A DNA stretch of 56,450 bases from contig NZ_ATVC01000007.1 in NCBI RefSeq assembly GCF_000420525.1, positions 1 to 56,450 of the forward strand, given 5' to 3'. A program made the translations under genes and the position numbers. Positions 36,991 through 45,865 of the stretch are shown piece after piece (the first letter of the stretch is position 1; each line of letters opens with the position of its first letter). Source of the stretch: Aquaspirillum serpens DSM 68 (GTDB lineage: Bacteria; Pseudomonadota; Gammaproteobacteria; Burkholderiales; Aquaspirillaceae). A model generated the notes under the pieces. That model made no database searches. It had not been told where the DNA came from and saw only the letters and a program-made list of their open reading frames with translations.

Positions 36991-37665
36991 TTAACGACCG
37001 TCTTTTTTATCATACAAATAGCGGCGATCATCAAAAGTGATCACCCAATGCGGTTTGTACACCACAACAATCGCAATCAACAAACCAGTGGTAAACGCTT
37101 CTGACCACGATAATAAAAAGTAAAAGGCCAGTGCATCGCCAAACAAATAATCAATGGGATAGGCGCCGGCCAACGCCAAAGTAGAGACACCACTCAGGCC
37201 GGTGCAGAACATACTGATTCCACCGGCAAAAAAAGCATTAAAGAAAATATAAATAAAGTAGTTCGGAGGCAGATGTTTTTGTGCCAGTTGCAGGCCATAG
37301 CGGGTAATCAACACCGGCACTACCGCCATCACCAAAAAATTAGGGCCAAACGCCCACCAATCAGCCATGCCATAGGCGGTCACAGCTGCCAACACAATCG
37401 CCATCCCCAACAAGGCCATTGCTGGCCCTGCTAACAAGGTAAAGGCACTTGCTCCGAGTAAGTGATAGGCCAAACCAGGCTGAAACCCACCTTTCAGCGA
37501 CCACAACAACATCAAAACAACACACGCTCCCATCCACGCATTCAAAGCACGGGCATCCAATTTACGCCATTGGATTGACCACGCAGCTTTGAACAACACC
37601 AAACACACCAGCAACAGCGCTAGATACTGTGTCGAAGCATCAAAAAAATGAGCAGGGAAATTCAT
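36991..37665 (-). CDS. CbiM-like energy-coupling-factor transporter permease
   Basis: About 224 residues with six or seven hydrophobic segments, resembling the CbiM/NikM substrate-binding membrane component (PF01891): 'NYFIYIFFNAFFAGGISMF' region and 'LLSWSEAFTTGLLIAIVVVYKP'. Usual CbiM proteins carry Co or Ni with CbiQO, but no ATPase or CbiQ gene is nearby, so solo transport or a remote partner is possible. I use ATG 37665 (MNFPAHFFDAS); an ATG at 37689 adds eight residues. Confidence 0.75.
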   Translation of the reverse strand: MNFPAHFFDASTQYLALLLVCLVLFKAAWSIQWRKLDARALNAWMGACVVLMLLWSLKGGFQPGLAYHLLGASAFTLLAGPAMALLGMAIVLAAVTAYGMADWWAFGPNFLVMAVVPVLITRYGLQLAQKHLPPNYFIYIFFNAFFAGGISMFCTGLSGVSTLALAGAYPIDYLFGDALAFYFLLSWSEAFTTGLLIAIVVVYKPHWVITFDDRRYLYDKKDGR

Positions 37666-37740
37666 AATGGGGCTCTCACAATGCTGCAAAGCATCTCAAA
37701 CTATGGCATACAATCTATTTTTTGCTTCTGATCCAACAAT

Positions 37741-38586
37741 ATGACTGCTTCTCTTCCTGCTTTTCATCACATTGCCGCCCAAGTGGCTCAAGCACTGACA
37801 GAAGACATTGCCAGTGGCGACGTCACGGCTTCGCTGATTCCAGCCGATCGACAGGGACAAGCCCAAGTCATCGCCCGTGAATCCTTAGTGGTATGCGGCC
37901 AAGCATGGTTTAACGAATGCTTTCGCCAGCTCAACCCCGAATGCCAAATTGATTGGCAAGTTGCCGAGGGCTCGACACAAACCGCCAATACCGTCCTCTG
38001 TCACATCACCGGCCCAGCGCGCGCTTTGCTGTCCGCCGAACGCAGTGCACTGAATTTTTTACAAACCTTGTCCGCCACCGCCACCGAAACACGCCGCTAT
38101 GTTGACGCGATTGCAGGGCTGCCATGCCAGATTATGGACACCCGTAAAACACTGCCAGGCCTACGTTTAGCACAAAAATATGCAGTGACAGTCGGCGGTG
38201 GAGTCAATCAGCGAGTGGGTTTGTACGATGGCGTCTTGATTAAGGAAAACCATATTTTAGCAGCAGGCAGCATCACTGCTGCATTAGCACAAGCCAAATG
38301 CGACATTCCGCCGCATATTCCAGTTCAAATTGAAGTGGAAAACCATGCTGAATTAGAAGAAGCCTTAACCGCCGGTGCTACGCTGATTTTGCTCGACAAT
38401 ATGGATTATTCACAACTGCGCCAAGCCGTTGCCCTCACCGCCGGTCGCGCTCAGCTCGAAGCGTCGGGTAATGTCAATTTAGAAACAGTGCGCGAGATTG
38501 CTGCGACTGGAGTTGACCGTATTTCCATCGGTGGCCTGACCAAGCATGTGCAAGCCATCGACCTCTCGATGCGTTTTACGTTCTAA
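37741..38586 (+). CDS. nadC: Quinolinate phosphoribosyltransferase (decarboxylating)
   Basis: Converts quinolinate and PRPP to nicotinate mononucleotide in de novo NAD synthesis. 281 residues. Seen: 'EDIASGDVTA', 'MDTRKTLPGLR', 'QKYAVTVGGGVNQRVGLYDG', 'LIKENH', 'VQIEVEN' and 'EASGNV'. The second block normally reads GGxNHR; here the His is replaced by Gln (NQR), a position contacted by substrate in the known structures. Its partner nadE is 31 kb away in the window. Confidence 0.95.
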   Translation: MTASLPAFHHIAAQVAQALTEDIASGDVTASLIPADRQGQAQVIARESLVVCGQAWFNECFRQLNPECQIDWQVAEGSTQTANTVLCHITGPARALLSAERSALNFLQTLSATATETRRYVDAIAGLPCQIMDTRKTLPGLRLAQKYAVTVGGGVNQRVGLYDGVLIKENHILAAGSITAALAQAKCDIPPHIPVQIEVENHAELEEALTAGATLILLDNMDYSQLRQAVALTAGRAQLEASGNVNLETVREIAATGVDRISIGGLTKHVQAIDLSMRFTF

Positions 38587-38593
38587 CAAAACA

Positions 38594-38618
38594 AACGCCC
38601 CGCTTAATGCGGGGCGTT
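38594..38618. terminator. Terminator between nadC and the zinc-ribbon gene
   Basis: AACGCCCCGC-TTAAT-GCGGGGCGTT is a perfect hairpin. The minus-strand tail (TTGTTTTGTT) is the more T-rich, so it may mainly stop the zinc-ribbon transcript, but serves both convergent genes. Confidence 0.75.
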
Positions 38619-38634
38619 GTCAGTCTTGCATCGA

Positions 38635-38835
38635 TCACATGAATAAGACTTGATCGCCTAAGCGGGCACGAGCTTGCTCGAAGCTTTGCATGCTGCGACA
38701 GGCGGGGCAAATACGATGATTGCCGATGGTGTAAGAAAAATGCTCACCACAGGCCTCACAGCGTGCCACAGCAGGGGCAGGACGCAAACGGCGAGGTGAA
38801 GCTTGGCTAGCAGTAGGGGTCATATTTTCTGTCAT
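38635..38835 (-). CDS. Small zinc-ribbon protein of unknown function
   Basis: 66 residues. After a basic Ala/Pro-rich N-terminus ('SPRRLRPAPAVA') comes a zinc ribbon with four Cys, 'CEACGEHF' and 'CPACRS', 14 residues apart, then a short helix. The start is ATG 38835 behind a strong AAGGAGATAAAATC. The frame is open further upstream (to 38919) but passes the ribosome-binding site and the structured leader, so the short form is preferred. Such single-ribbon proteins are often nucleic-acid or translation associated; no function is claimed. Preceded by a long multi-hairpin leader. Confidence 0.75.
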   Translation of the reverse strand: MTENMTPTASQASPRRLRPAPAVARCEACGEHFSYTIGNHRICPACRSMQSFEQARARLGDQVLFM

Positions 38836-38844
38836 GATTTTATC

Positions 38845-39060
38845 TCCTTGCACATGACGTGTCGTCGGGTGTTCGCAAACAGCGAACAGCGTCAGGGCAC
38901 GATTGCGCCCGAAAGACACGGCGCTTAACCGAGTCTCGGCACTCTGTCGGGGGATGCCCCCAACAGGGAAGGATCGTCACTGGGTAGTTGACGTTAGGAC
39001 CACGGGCCGGTTCGGTGGTGGTCTTTTGCATTGCAGCAAAATTAACGTCAATGTAAAGAA
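38845..39060 (-). ncRNA. Candidate structured leader RNA of the zinc-ribbon gene
   Basis: Read 5'->3' on the minus strand, the segment contains several strong hairpins: GACCAC...GTGGTC; CTGTTGGGGG-CAT-CCCCCGACAG (10 pairs); CCGAG-ACT-CGG; GCGCC...GGCGC in competition with GGGC...GCCC; and TGTTCGC-TGTTT-GCGAACA just before the ribosome-binding site. Outer arms TTGACGTTA and TAACGTCAA also pair. I know no Rfam family that this matches. A cis-acting regulator is inferred; an independent small RNA is possible. No other gene was seen in 38836-39106. Confidence 0.4.
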
Positions 39061-39106
39061 AAATACGGCTTAGCGCAATATGCCAAAGCAGCAATCAGCA
39101 AAAATT

Positions 39107-40237
39107 TTAGCGTAGCTGATTTAATACCTGATAAATCGGATGCAAAATTGCCTCGCCTAAGCGCAAACTACGTTGCCCATTCCAACCATAATCATCATCC
39201 GGCAAGTTGGCATTATCTTTAAACGGCATTTCTAAAGTGAATGCCAAGCAGTCAAATTGCTGTCCCACCCAATTCGTTGCCATCGTCAAATTACCCTGCC
39301 CTGGTGCATCAAGGGCATAACCTTGTTCAATTTGGAAATCAGGACTAGCTTGCATAAAGGCCTGCTTGAACAGTTGTTCTAAACTGGCTAAACGTGGGCT
39401 GTAGTTGGGATTACCTTCACAACCAGCGACAAAGACATAGGGCAAAGCTTCATCGCCGTGAATATCAAGAAATAAATCAACGCCGGTTTCTAACATTTTG
39501 TCGCGCACCAACAACACTTCTGGGCTGTTTGTCAGCGAAGGAGTTTGCCATTCACGATTCAAATTAGCACCCGCTGCGTTGGTGCGTAAATTACCCAACA
39601 CCGCGCCATCTGGATTCATATTCGGTACGACATAGAAAGTCGCCCGATCGAGTAAGGCGCGTGATAGAGGGTCTTGCCAATCAAGCAGACGGCGTAACAA
39701 CCCTTCAACAAACCATTCGGCCATCGTTTCGCCCGGATGTTGACGGGCAATCACCCAAATTTTGTAGTCCGAGCTGACTTCATGACCAATGGTCAGCAGG
39801 TTCATGTCTCGACCTTGTATCGTGCTACCCAAATCGTGCACCTGACACAAACCCGAACTTTGTACCTCGCCAATCAGATTAAGATGTTGTTCCCAAGAAT
39901 AGGGTTCAAAATAAGCATAATAAATACTATTAGCAAGCGGAGTATGATCAATAATCAGTTGGCCAGATTCATAGCGTGTTGGCACCCGAAACCAGTTCAC
40001 GCGGTCGTAGGAAGCCATGGCTTGGTAATCTTCCCAACCCGCCGGATAGGCGGCCTCGGCGGCGTTCAATAACCGCAGGGTGCAATTCTGGTAGGCAGCC
40101 CCTTGCACCCGAAAATAAAACCATTGCCGAATATCGGCGGCGCAGTCGGGCCGTAATTGGAGGCGAATGTCTTCGAATTCGTCGGCGGCAAGGACTTCAA
40201 TACTACCGGCATCAAATGCACTGCTGATTTTGATCAT
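39107..40237 (-). CDS. M14-family carboxypeptidase (cytosolic carboxypeptidase-like)
   Basis: 376 residues. The N-terminal beta-sandwich ('RQWFYFRVQGA', 'MASYDRVNWFRVPTRYE') precedes the zinc-carboxypeptidase domain. Zinc ligands His167 and Glu170 ('RQHPGETMAEWF'), His260 ('DIHGDE') and catalytic Glu336 ('FTLEMPFKD') are all present. This layout matches bacterial relatives of the CCP/AGBL deglutamylases. No signal peptide is seen, so it is probably cytoplasmic. Its substrate in bacteria is unknown. Confidence 0.92.
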   Translation of the reverse strand: MIKISSAFDAGSIEVLAADEFEDIRLQLRPDCAADIRQWFYFRVQGAAYQNCTLRLLNAAEAAYPAGWEDYQAMASYDRVNWFRVPTRYESGQLIIDHTPLANSIYYAYFEPYSWEQHLNLIGEVQSSGLCQVHDLGSTIQGRDMNLLTIGHEVSSDYKIWVIARQHPGETMAEWFVEGLLRRLLDWQDPLSRALLDRATFYVVPNMNPDGAVLGNLRTNAAGANLNREWQTPSLTNSPEVLLVRDKMLETGVDLFLDIHGDEALPYVFVAGCEGNPNYSPRLASLEQLFKQAFMQASPDFQIEQGYALDAPGQGNLTMATNWVGQQFDCLAFTLEMPFKDNANLPDDDYGWNGQRSLRLGEAILHPIYQVLNQLR

Positions 40238-40349
40238 ACTGTCTGCGCAGAAAGCAGGGTTGGCGACTTTCTACGCGCTCCTTTCTCTAAAAAACCACAA
40301 TCTGACGCTATCGTATCGGATACCACCATGGTTTGGCACTAAAACCACA

Positions 40350-40382
40350 CCACAAAAACAAAAACCCGACCGAAGTCGGGTT
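40350..40382 (-). terminator. Intrinsic terminator of the phasin gene
   Basis: On the minus strand AACCCGAC-TTCG-GTCGGGTT is followed by TTTGTTTTTGTGG. It lies 24 bases past the phasin stop. Confidence 0.85.
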
Positions 40383-40406
40383 AGCATGGCCTAACGAGAG
40401 GTCGGC

Positions 40407-40952
40407 TTATTTTTTGTTGCTGGCGTTTTTCACTGCATCAGCAGTAGCGGTGCTAGCAGCTTTAACACTGGTATCGGCAAATTCAGCCACTTGTTTGGCA
40501 GCTTTAGTCATGCTGTCCATTGCGGCGGCAGTTGCAGCAATCGAAGATTTCAGTGCATTAACCGCAGTATCGCTACCCGCTGGGGCATTTTGTGCGATTT
40601 GGTCTAACACAGTAACCACGTTTTTATTGAACTCGCTCAGGTTGTCTTCAGCCAATTTGGACAATTCGCCTTGGGTCTGAGACACCACATCATAGAAGTT
40701 GCGCGAAGCAGCCACTAATTGCTCAACCGAAGCCGCAGCCAATTGATTGACGCGTTTGATGGCTTCTTGATTGTCGGACACGGAAGAAAATTCTTGTGCC
40801 AATTTTGCTTGTTCTTCCAGCGTATGCTTGGTAGTTTCCAACTGCAGTTTAATCAGACGTTCCAAGCCATTGAGCGAAATTTCGCTAAAACGCAGCAGAG
40901 TTTGCAGGCCGTTAGCAGAAACTTTAGTGAACTGTTCGGGGGTGTTAAACAT
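40407..40952 (-). CDS. phaP: Phasin (polyhydroxyalkanoate granule protein)
   Basis: 181-residue helical protein of the phasin family (TIGR01841-like): 'MFNTPEQFTKVSANGLQTLLRFS', 'EISLNGLERLIKLQLE', then Ala/Lys-rich amphipathic helices and the C-terminal 'TATADAVKNASNKK' end. Phasins coat PHA granules and control their size and number. It is divergent from phaR, the repressor that usually controls phasin genes. Confidence 0.92.
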   Translation of the reverse strand: MFNTPEQFTKVSANGLQTLLRFSEISLNGLERLIKLQLETTKHTLEEQAKLAQEFSSVSDNQEAIKRVNQLAAASVEQLVAASRNFYDVVSQTQGELSKLAEDNLSEFNKNVVTVLDQIAQNAPAGSDTAVNALKSSIAATAAAMDSMTKAAKQVAEFADTSVKAASTATADAVKNASNKK

Positions 40953-41439
40953 GACTTCTCCTTTAGCTGAGCGGAAACCGTGACGGTATTTGTTTGATCT
41001 TTGCGATCTATTCTGTTGAGATGCACCTTACCAAGCACTACGCTGCTAATTCAGTAACCCCGATACAGTGGGGTTGGCGGGGGGAGGGAAACCAGAGGAA
41101 ATTCTCTACGATGACCCATTCCTAAGCAGTAGAGCGATTTATTCATCGCCCTAATTTTAAGCTAGGACGACATACGACAACACACAAGTACAATCGCGAC
41201 ACACATTGGCAGGACGCATAAACTCATCATGAACACTGCCAAGTTGGGCTGCATTCATAGAGGCCCATTGTAGGCAGGCTAACAGGGCAGCGTCAAACAA
41301 AATTATTGCACCGCACAGAAATTAGCCTTGTTTTCAAAGTTTTTTCAGTAAGATGACAGCTGCGATGCACAAACCTTTTTATGCTAAAGTCGCAGCTCGA
41401 TCCAGTAGTACGAATATAAAGACTCCGGAGGAAAATATT
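40953..41439. promoter_or_regulatory. Phasin/phaR intergenic region
   Basis: 487 bases between divergent phasin and phaR. It must hold both promoters; GAGGAG-like SD sites are seen at each end (CTAAAGGAGAAGTC for phasin, CCGGAGGAAAATATT for phaR). A loose inverted repeat TTGGCAG/CTGCCAA (about 41204-41264) lies near the middle. No precise PhaR site can be given. No other gene is recognised. Confidence 0.5.
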
Positions 41440-42039
41440 ATGAACAATGAAAAACGTGTGATTAAGAAATATCCCAACCGCCGCTTGTACGATACGGCCA
41501 CCAGTTCTTACATCACCCTAAGTGATGTCAAACAGTTAGTGTTAGAGCAAGTCGAAATTCAAGTTATTGATGCTAAAACACAAGATGACATTACCCGCAG
41601 TGTATTGCTACAAATTATTCTGGAAGAGGAAACCGGCGGTGTACCGATGTTCTCTTACGATGTGTTAACCCGCATTATTCGTTTTTATGGCAATGCAATG
41701 CAGGGCTTGATGGGCGGATATTTAGAAAAAAATCTCGAGTTGTTCGCACAAATGCAACAAAAACTGCAAGATCAAACACGTTCGGTCTATGGGGACAATA
41801 ACGTCTTCACCAGCCCGAATTTGTGGGGTGAATTTATGAAGTTCCAAGGGCCTGCCATGCAAAATATGATGACAAGCTATCTTGAGCAAAGTACCAATAT
41901 GTTTGTTGAAATGCAAAATCAGATGCAAGAAAGAGCAAAAAATCTTTTTAGCGGTTTTGGCTTTCCTGCCAATTATAATCAGCCAAATGCTGAAAACCCA
42001 ATAAATGACGAGAAAGATCCGAATAAACGTAAACCTTAA
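41440..42039 (+). CDS. phaR: Polyhydroxyalkanoate synthesis repressor PhaR
   Basis: 199 residues. The N-terminal PHB/PHA accumulation regulator DNA-binding domain begins 'MNNEKRVIKKYPNRRLYDT', with 'SYITLSDVKQLVLE'; the second domain ('SYDVLTRIIRFYGNAMQGLMG') binds PHA or granules. PhaR represses phasin and itself until PHA oligomers appear. The start is ATG 41440 behind GGAGG; the frame extends 29 codons upstream without similarity. No phaC, phaA or phaB gene is inside the window. Confidence 0.95.
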   Translation: MNNEKRVIKKYPNRRLYDTATSSYITLSDVKQLVLEQVEIQVIDAKTQDDITRSVLLQIILEEETGGVPMFSYDVLTRIIRFYGNAMQGLMGGYLEKNLELFAQMQQKLQDQTRSVYGDNNVFTSPNLWGEFMKFQGPAMQNMMTSYLEQSTNMFVEMQNQMQERAKNLFSGFGFPANYNQPNAENPINDEKDPNKRKP

Positions 42040-42177
42040 TCAGGATTACCACACCTGACATTGAAAATTTCTTTTGCGCATCGTCATGCAAAGCAGTTTT
42101 TGTTGTCATGAGTGTTTTGAATCTCGATATAATGGCCGTCCGCTTTTACAGTTTTTTGTCCACGAGCCTTTAGCCTA

Positions 42178-44697
42178 ATGAAACTTGTGCTTAACAAGAC
42201 AGTCGAGCAGGTCATCTCACCCTCTATTCTGTCCTGTCCCCCCACCACGACCCTGAGTGAAGCAGGGAAAATGATGCGTGATGCCATGTGTGGCTCGATC
42301 ATCGTCATGGACGAGGGGCGCGCAATAGGTATCTGGACCGAAGCGGACGCGCTAGATCTTGATTTTGCCGATCCTCATACCTTCGAGCGTCCCATTTCTG
42401 AAGTGATGAGCAGCCCCGTCAAAACGCTGGCCGTTGGCACACCGTTTTCTGAGGCGGTCATCCGGTTTAAACAGGAACGCATCCGACACTATCTGGTGGT
42501 CAATGCCGAAGGCAGCTATTGCGGGATTTTGTCGCAAACTGATGTCGTGTTAAATCAGGGTGCGGAATTCTTCCTCAAACTCAAAAGCCTCGATTCAATT
42601 CCCTTTGTCTCACCCGAGCCGATCAGCGAACGCTGTAGCTTTGCTGATGCTGTTGCCAAAATGCGAGCAGCGCATCTCGAAGCCATCGTAGTGTTTTTCG
42701 ATGATGGTGCTTATGGCATTTTGACCCAGCGCGATGTGTTGTGGCACCTCAACCAACGCACCACCATCACCCGCGTGGGTGACATTGCGTCACGGCCCAT
42801 GATTACCGCCCGTGCCAGCTCTAGCTTGTATTACGCGCGCAAATTATTGGCAGAAAAACATATTCGCCACCTCGGGGTGACTGATGAGCATGGCGGTTTA
42901 ATTGGGGTTGTCAGTTTCTCGGATATTCTGACCTCGATTGAGCATGAATACGTCAACGAGCTGCAATATGCGCTTAAAGAACGTGATGAAGCCCTCAATT
43001 TGTCGCGCCAAAACCTGCGCTTAGCAGACAAGGTATTTGATTCAACCTTAGAAGGCATTGTGATTACCGATGCCAACGGGATTATCGAAACCGTCAATCC
43101 TGCCTTTACCCGCATCACCGGTTGGCGCAAAGAAGAAGTGTTAGGAAAAAGCCCTCGCATTCTCAATTCAGGCTTACAACCGCCAGAATTCTACCAACAC
43201 ATGTGGGCCAGCTTATACAAGCATGGCGTGTGGGAAGGGGAGGTCACCAACCGCCGCAAAGACGGTAAGCTATACAGCGAACATTTAACCATCACCGGTA
43301 TTCGTGACAACAGCGGCAACTTCACCCATTTTGCCGGTATCTTCACCGATATTACGCAGCGGAAATTGGCTGAAGAACGGCTACATTTCCTTGCTAACCA
43401 CGATGCGCTGACCGGTCTTCCTAACCGCACCTTGTTTATGGAGAGGATGAATCAAGGACTGGCCGCCGCTTCACGCCACCAGCGCCTGTTGGCGTTGATG
43501 TTCTTCGATCTCGACCGCTTCAAATTTGTCAACGATACCCTTGGCCATGCGGCAGGCGATCAGCTATTGAAAACCGTCGCCACTCGCCTAACCAGTTTGC
43601 TGCGCGACAGTGATACCGTAGCCCGTTTGGGGGGCGATGAATTTACGGTGATTTTGGAAGATATTCGCGACATTCAATCCATCGCCCAAGTTGCCAAAAA
43701 AATCATTGATAGTCTGGCTGGCATGATGCGAATTGGTGAACACGATGTCTATGTGACAGCCAGTGTTGGCATCAGTGTCTATCCCGAAGATGGTCAAGAT
43801 GTGCAAACGCTGTTGATGAATGCCGATACCGCGATGTATCGCGCCAAGGAACAAGGTAAAAACACGTTCCGTTTCTTTACTGCTGACATGAATACGGCAA
43901 CCTTGGAACGGATGCGGCTAGAAACCAGTTTGCACCAAGCCATCAATAACAATGAAATGCAGGTGTATTACCAACCCAAATATGAGCTGCGAACGGGCCG
44001 GATGAATGGCCTTGAAGCACTCCTGCGCTGGCAACATCCAGAATTGGGTTTTGTTTCGCCGGGGGAATTTATCCCAATCGCGGAAGAATCGTCGCTGATT
44101 GTATTGCTTGGCCGTTGGGTATTAGACCGCGCGTGTGCCGATGCGCGCCGCTGGTTAGACGAAGGCTGTCTCCCCGGCCCAGTGGCGGTCAATCTCTCGC
44201 ATCGCCAATTAAAGATGTCAGATGATATTGTGACCAATGTGCGCGATGCGTTGGAACAACACAACTTACCTGCACACTGCCTCGAATTAGAAATCACCGA
44301 ATCGGCAGCGATGGAAAACGCCCAAGCCACTGCCCGCACCTTGTCGCGGCTGAAAGAATTGGGTGTCAGATTGGCAATTGATGATTTTGGGACAGGCTAC
44401 TCTTCATTGGCCTATCTGAAACAACTGCCGATTGGAATTCTCAAGATCGACCGCTCTTTTGTGATGGATTTGCATCAAGATCGTGACGATGCGGCGATTA
44501 CCTCAGCCATTATCTCTCTTGCTAAAAGTCTTGAACTGCAAGTGGTGGCCGAAGGCATTGAAAACGTCGAACAACTTAATTTCTTACGCGATAAAAACTG
44601 CGAAAGCGGCCAAGGGTATTTCTTTAGCCGTCCGTTACCCGTTGAAGAAATTGACGAGCTATTACACGAGCAATTTCTGCTACATATCGCACTCTAA
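42178..44697 (+). CDS. CBS-PAS-GGDEF-EAL signalling protein
   Basis: 839 residues, cytoplasmic (no membrane segment). Four CBS motifs in two pairs (about 8-125 and 140-255) could sense adenylates or c-di-GMP. A PAS domain (285-400) contains 'GIIETVNPAFTRITG'. The GGDEF domain is intact: GGDEF 485-489 and I-site RDSD 476-479 exactly five residues before. The EAL domain is intact: 'EALLRW' 613-618, 'DDFGTG' 735-740. Both synthesis and hydrolysis of c-di-GMP are therefore possible, with net output set by CBS/PAS ligands. Transcribed alone. Confidence 0.95.
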   Translation: MKLVLNKTVEQVISPSILSCPPTTTLSEAGKMMRDAMCGSIIVMDEGRAIGIWTEADALDLDFADPHTFERPISEVMSSPVKTLAVGTPFSEAVIRFKQERIRHYLVVNAEGSYCGILSQTDVVLNQGAEFFLKLKSLDSIPFVSPEPISERCSFADAVAKMRAAHLEAIVVFFDDGAYGILTQRDVLWHLNQRTTITRVGDIASRPMITARASSSLYYARKLLAEKHIRHLGVTDEHGGLIGVVSFSDILTSIEHEYVNELQYALKERDEALNLSRQNLRLADKVFDSTLEGIVITDANGIIETVNPAFTRITGWRKEEVLGKSPRILNSGLQPPEFYQHMWASLYKHGVWEGEVTNRRKDGKLYSEHLTITGIRDNSGNFTHFAGIFTDITQRKLAEERLHFLANHDALTGLPNRTLFMERMNQGLAAASRHQRLLALMFFDLDRFKFVNDTLGHAAGDQLLKTVATRLTSLLRDSDTVARLGGDEFTVILEDIRDIQSIAQVAKKIIDSLAGMMRIGEHDVYVTASVGISVYPEDGQDVQTLLMNADTAMYRAKEQGKNTFRFFTADMNTATLERMRLETSLHQAINNNEMQVYYQPKYELRTGRMNGLEALLRWQHPELGFVSPGEFIPIAEESSLIVLLGRWVLDRACADARRWLDEGCLPGPVAVNLSHRQLKMSDDIVTNVRDALEQHNLPAHCLELEITESAAMENAQATARTLSRLKELGVRLAIDDFGTGYSSLAYLKQLPIGILKIDRSFVMDLHQDRDDAAITSAIISLAKSLELQVVAEGIENVEQLNFLRDKNCESGQGYFFSRPLPVEEIDELLHEQFLLHIAL

Positions 44698-44700
44698 TCC

Positions 44701-44730
44701 CCCGCCGCCTAGGCGGCGGGTGTGTCTTGC
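44701..44730. terminator. GC-rich 20-base palindrome between convergent genes
   Basis: CCCGCCGCCT-AGGCGGCGGG is a perfect palindrome just past the EAL stop, with the E22-esterase stop at 44731. The T run on either side is weak. Confidence 0.55.
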
Positions 44731-45819
44731 TTACGCCAACAAGAACTGCTGAATTTCTTCGCTTAATTCTGCAATTGCATTCACACCATCCAAATGTCCG
44801 CCGCTGCCTTGCAAGGTCAGCCAATAGACAGTTTTTCCCTGTGTTCGCAGCCAATTCGCTGCCGCCAAAGCACGCTCTGGATATAACAACAAATCACTCT
44901 CGGCAGCGATAAACAGCAAGGGTGCGGTAATCGTACGCGCATCGCCTTGTTGCAGATCTTCTAGCAAGTCATAGCGTTGATTTGCCCGGACTAAATACAA
45001 GATGGCATTGGGATCGGACAATGCTGCCGTCTCCGCCGCACGCTTTTGCAAACTATGGAGAATCGAAAACTCACCTTGGTCGTTTTTGCGACGGCCAAAG
45101 ATGGGGTTGAGATAATCAGGGTGCAGTGCGTCGAGCACAATTTGACGAATACACGCTTGTAACCCCTGCTCAGGTCGGGTTTGACCGTAGTATTGCCCTT
45201 GCTGCCAATTAGGATCCAGACGAATCGGTGTTGCCCATTGTTCAGTTCGCTCGATTAAATAGGCATCTGACGATAAGCCAGCCGGAATCACCGCAATCAC
45301 CTTACCGACTTCATCAGGATAAGCCGCCGCCCACGTCAAGGCCTGCATCGAACCCATTGATGGCCCTGCCACCGCGTACAGCGACTCAATCCCGAAATGA
45401 CGCAAGACTTGACGTTGTGCATTCACAAAATCACGCATCGTGATTTCGGGAAAATCCATCGCAAACGGTAAGCCGGTGGCAGGGTTGATCGCCGCAGGGC
45501 CGGTAGCAATGGCGTTGAGGTTCTGGTTGACCAGTGTATCGCAACAAATCACAAAAAATTGATTGGTATCAAACGCTTTATCAGGGCCAATCAAACTATC
45601 CCACCACCCCGGCAAAGGATCGTCTGGTTGATAGCGACCCGCCGCATGGCTGTTACCAGAAAAGTAGTGGCACACTAAAATAGCATTGCTACGCATTTCA
45701 TTCAGTGTGCCATAGCATTCATACCCTAAATCAAAATCTGGTAACGCCACACCATCCACTGTCACAAAATCACGAATACGCAGACGCTGTTTTTCTACCA
45801 AGGGCAAACTGGACATCAC
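44731..45819 (-). CDS. MetX-like alpha/beta hydrolase (E22-type putative esterase)
   Basis: 362 residues of the homoserine-acetyltransferase fold. Nucleophile Ser154 ('AGPSMGSMQAL'), Asp ('AESDLLLYPE') and His ('GGHLDGV') form the triad. The 'LGYECYGTLN', 'HYFSGNSHAAGRY' and 'GWWDSLIGP' motifs fit the E22 MetX-like esterase subgroup. The true MetX signature residues around 'GGSxGGMQA' are changed to GPSMGSMQA, so acetylation of homoserine is doubtful. It overlaps no gene and could start at Met1 or Met2. Confidence 0.82.
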   Translation of the reverse strand: MMSSLPLVEKQRLRIRDFVTVDGVALPDFDLGYECYGTLNEMRSNAILVCHYFSGNSHAAGRYQPDDPLPGWWDSLIGPDKAFDTNQFFVICCDTLVNQNLNAIATGPAAINPATGLPFAMDFPEITMRDFVNAQRQVLRHFGIESLYAVAGPSMGSMQALTWAAAYPDEVGKVIAVIPAGLSSDAYLIERTEQWATPIRLDPNWQQGQYYGQTRPEQGLQACIRQIVLDALHPDYLNPIFGRRKNDQGEFSILHSLQKRAAETAALSDPNAILYLVRANQRYDLLEDLQQGDARTITAPLLFIAAESDLLLYPERALAAANWLRTQGKTVYWLTLQGSGGHLDGVNAIAELSEEIQQFLLA

Positions 45820-45865
45820 GACGCCACCTCAAAGCGATAAAATCAGCATCATGCCGCGTTCAGTG

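Noticed and set aside
38836-38919. Longer start of the zinc-ribbon protein
   Set aside because: The strong Shine-Dalgarno sequence sits before ATG 38835, inside the longer form.
38840-39094. 84-residue frame on the minus strand over the structured leader
   Set aside because: It has no ribosome-binding site and no family resemblance, and the strong hairpins explain the sequence better.
41353-41439. 29-residue N-terminal extension of PhaR
   Set aside because: GGAGG lies just before ATG 41440, and the extension has no PhaR similarity.
44731-45819. Calling the MetX-like protein metX
   Set aside because: The nucleophile motif GPSMGSMQA differs from authentic homoserine acetyltransferases, and the E22 esterase group fits better.
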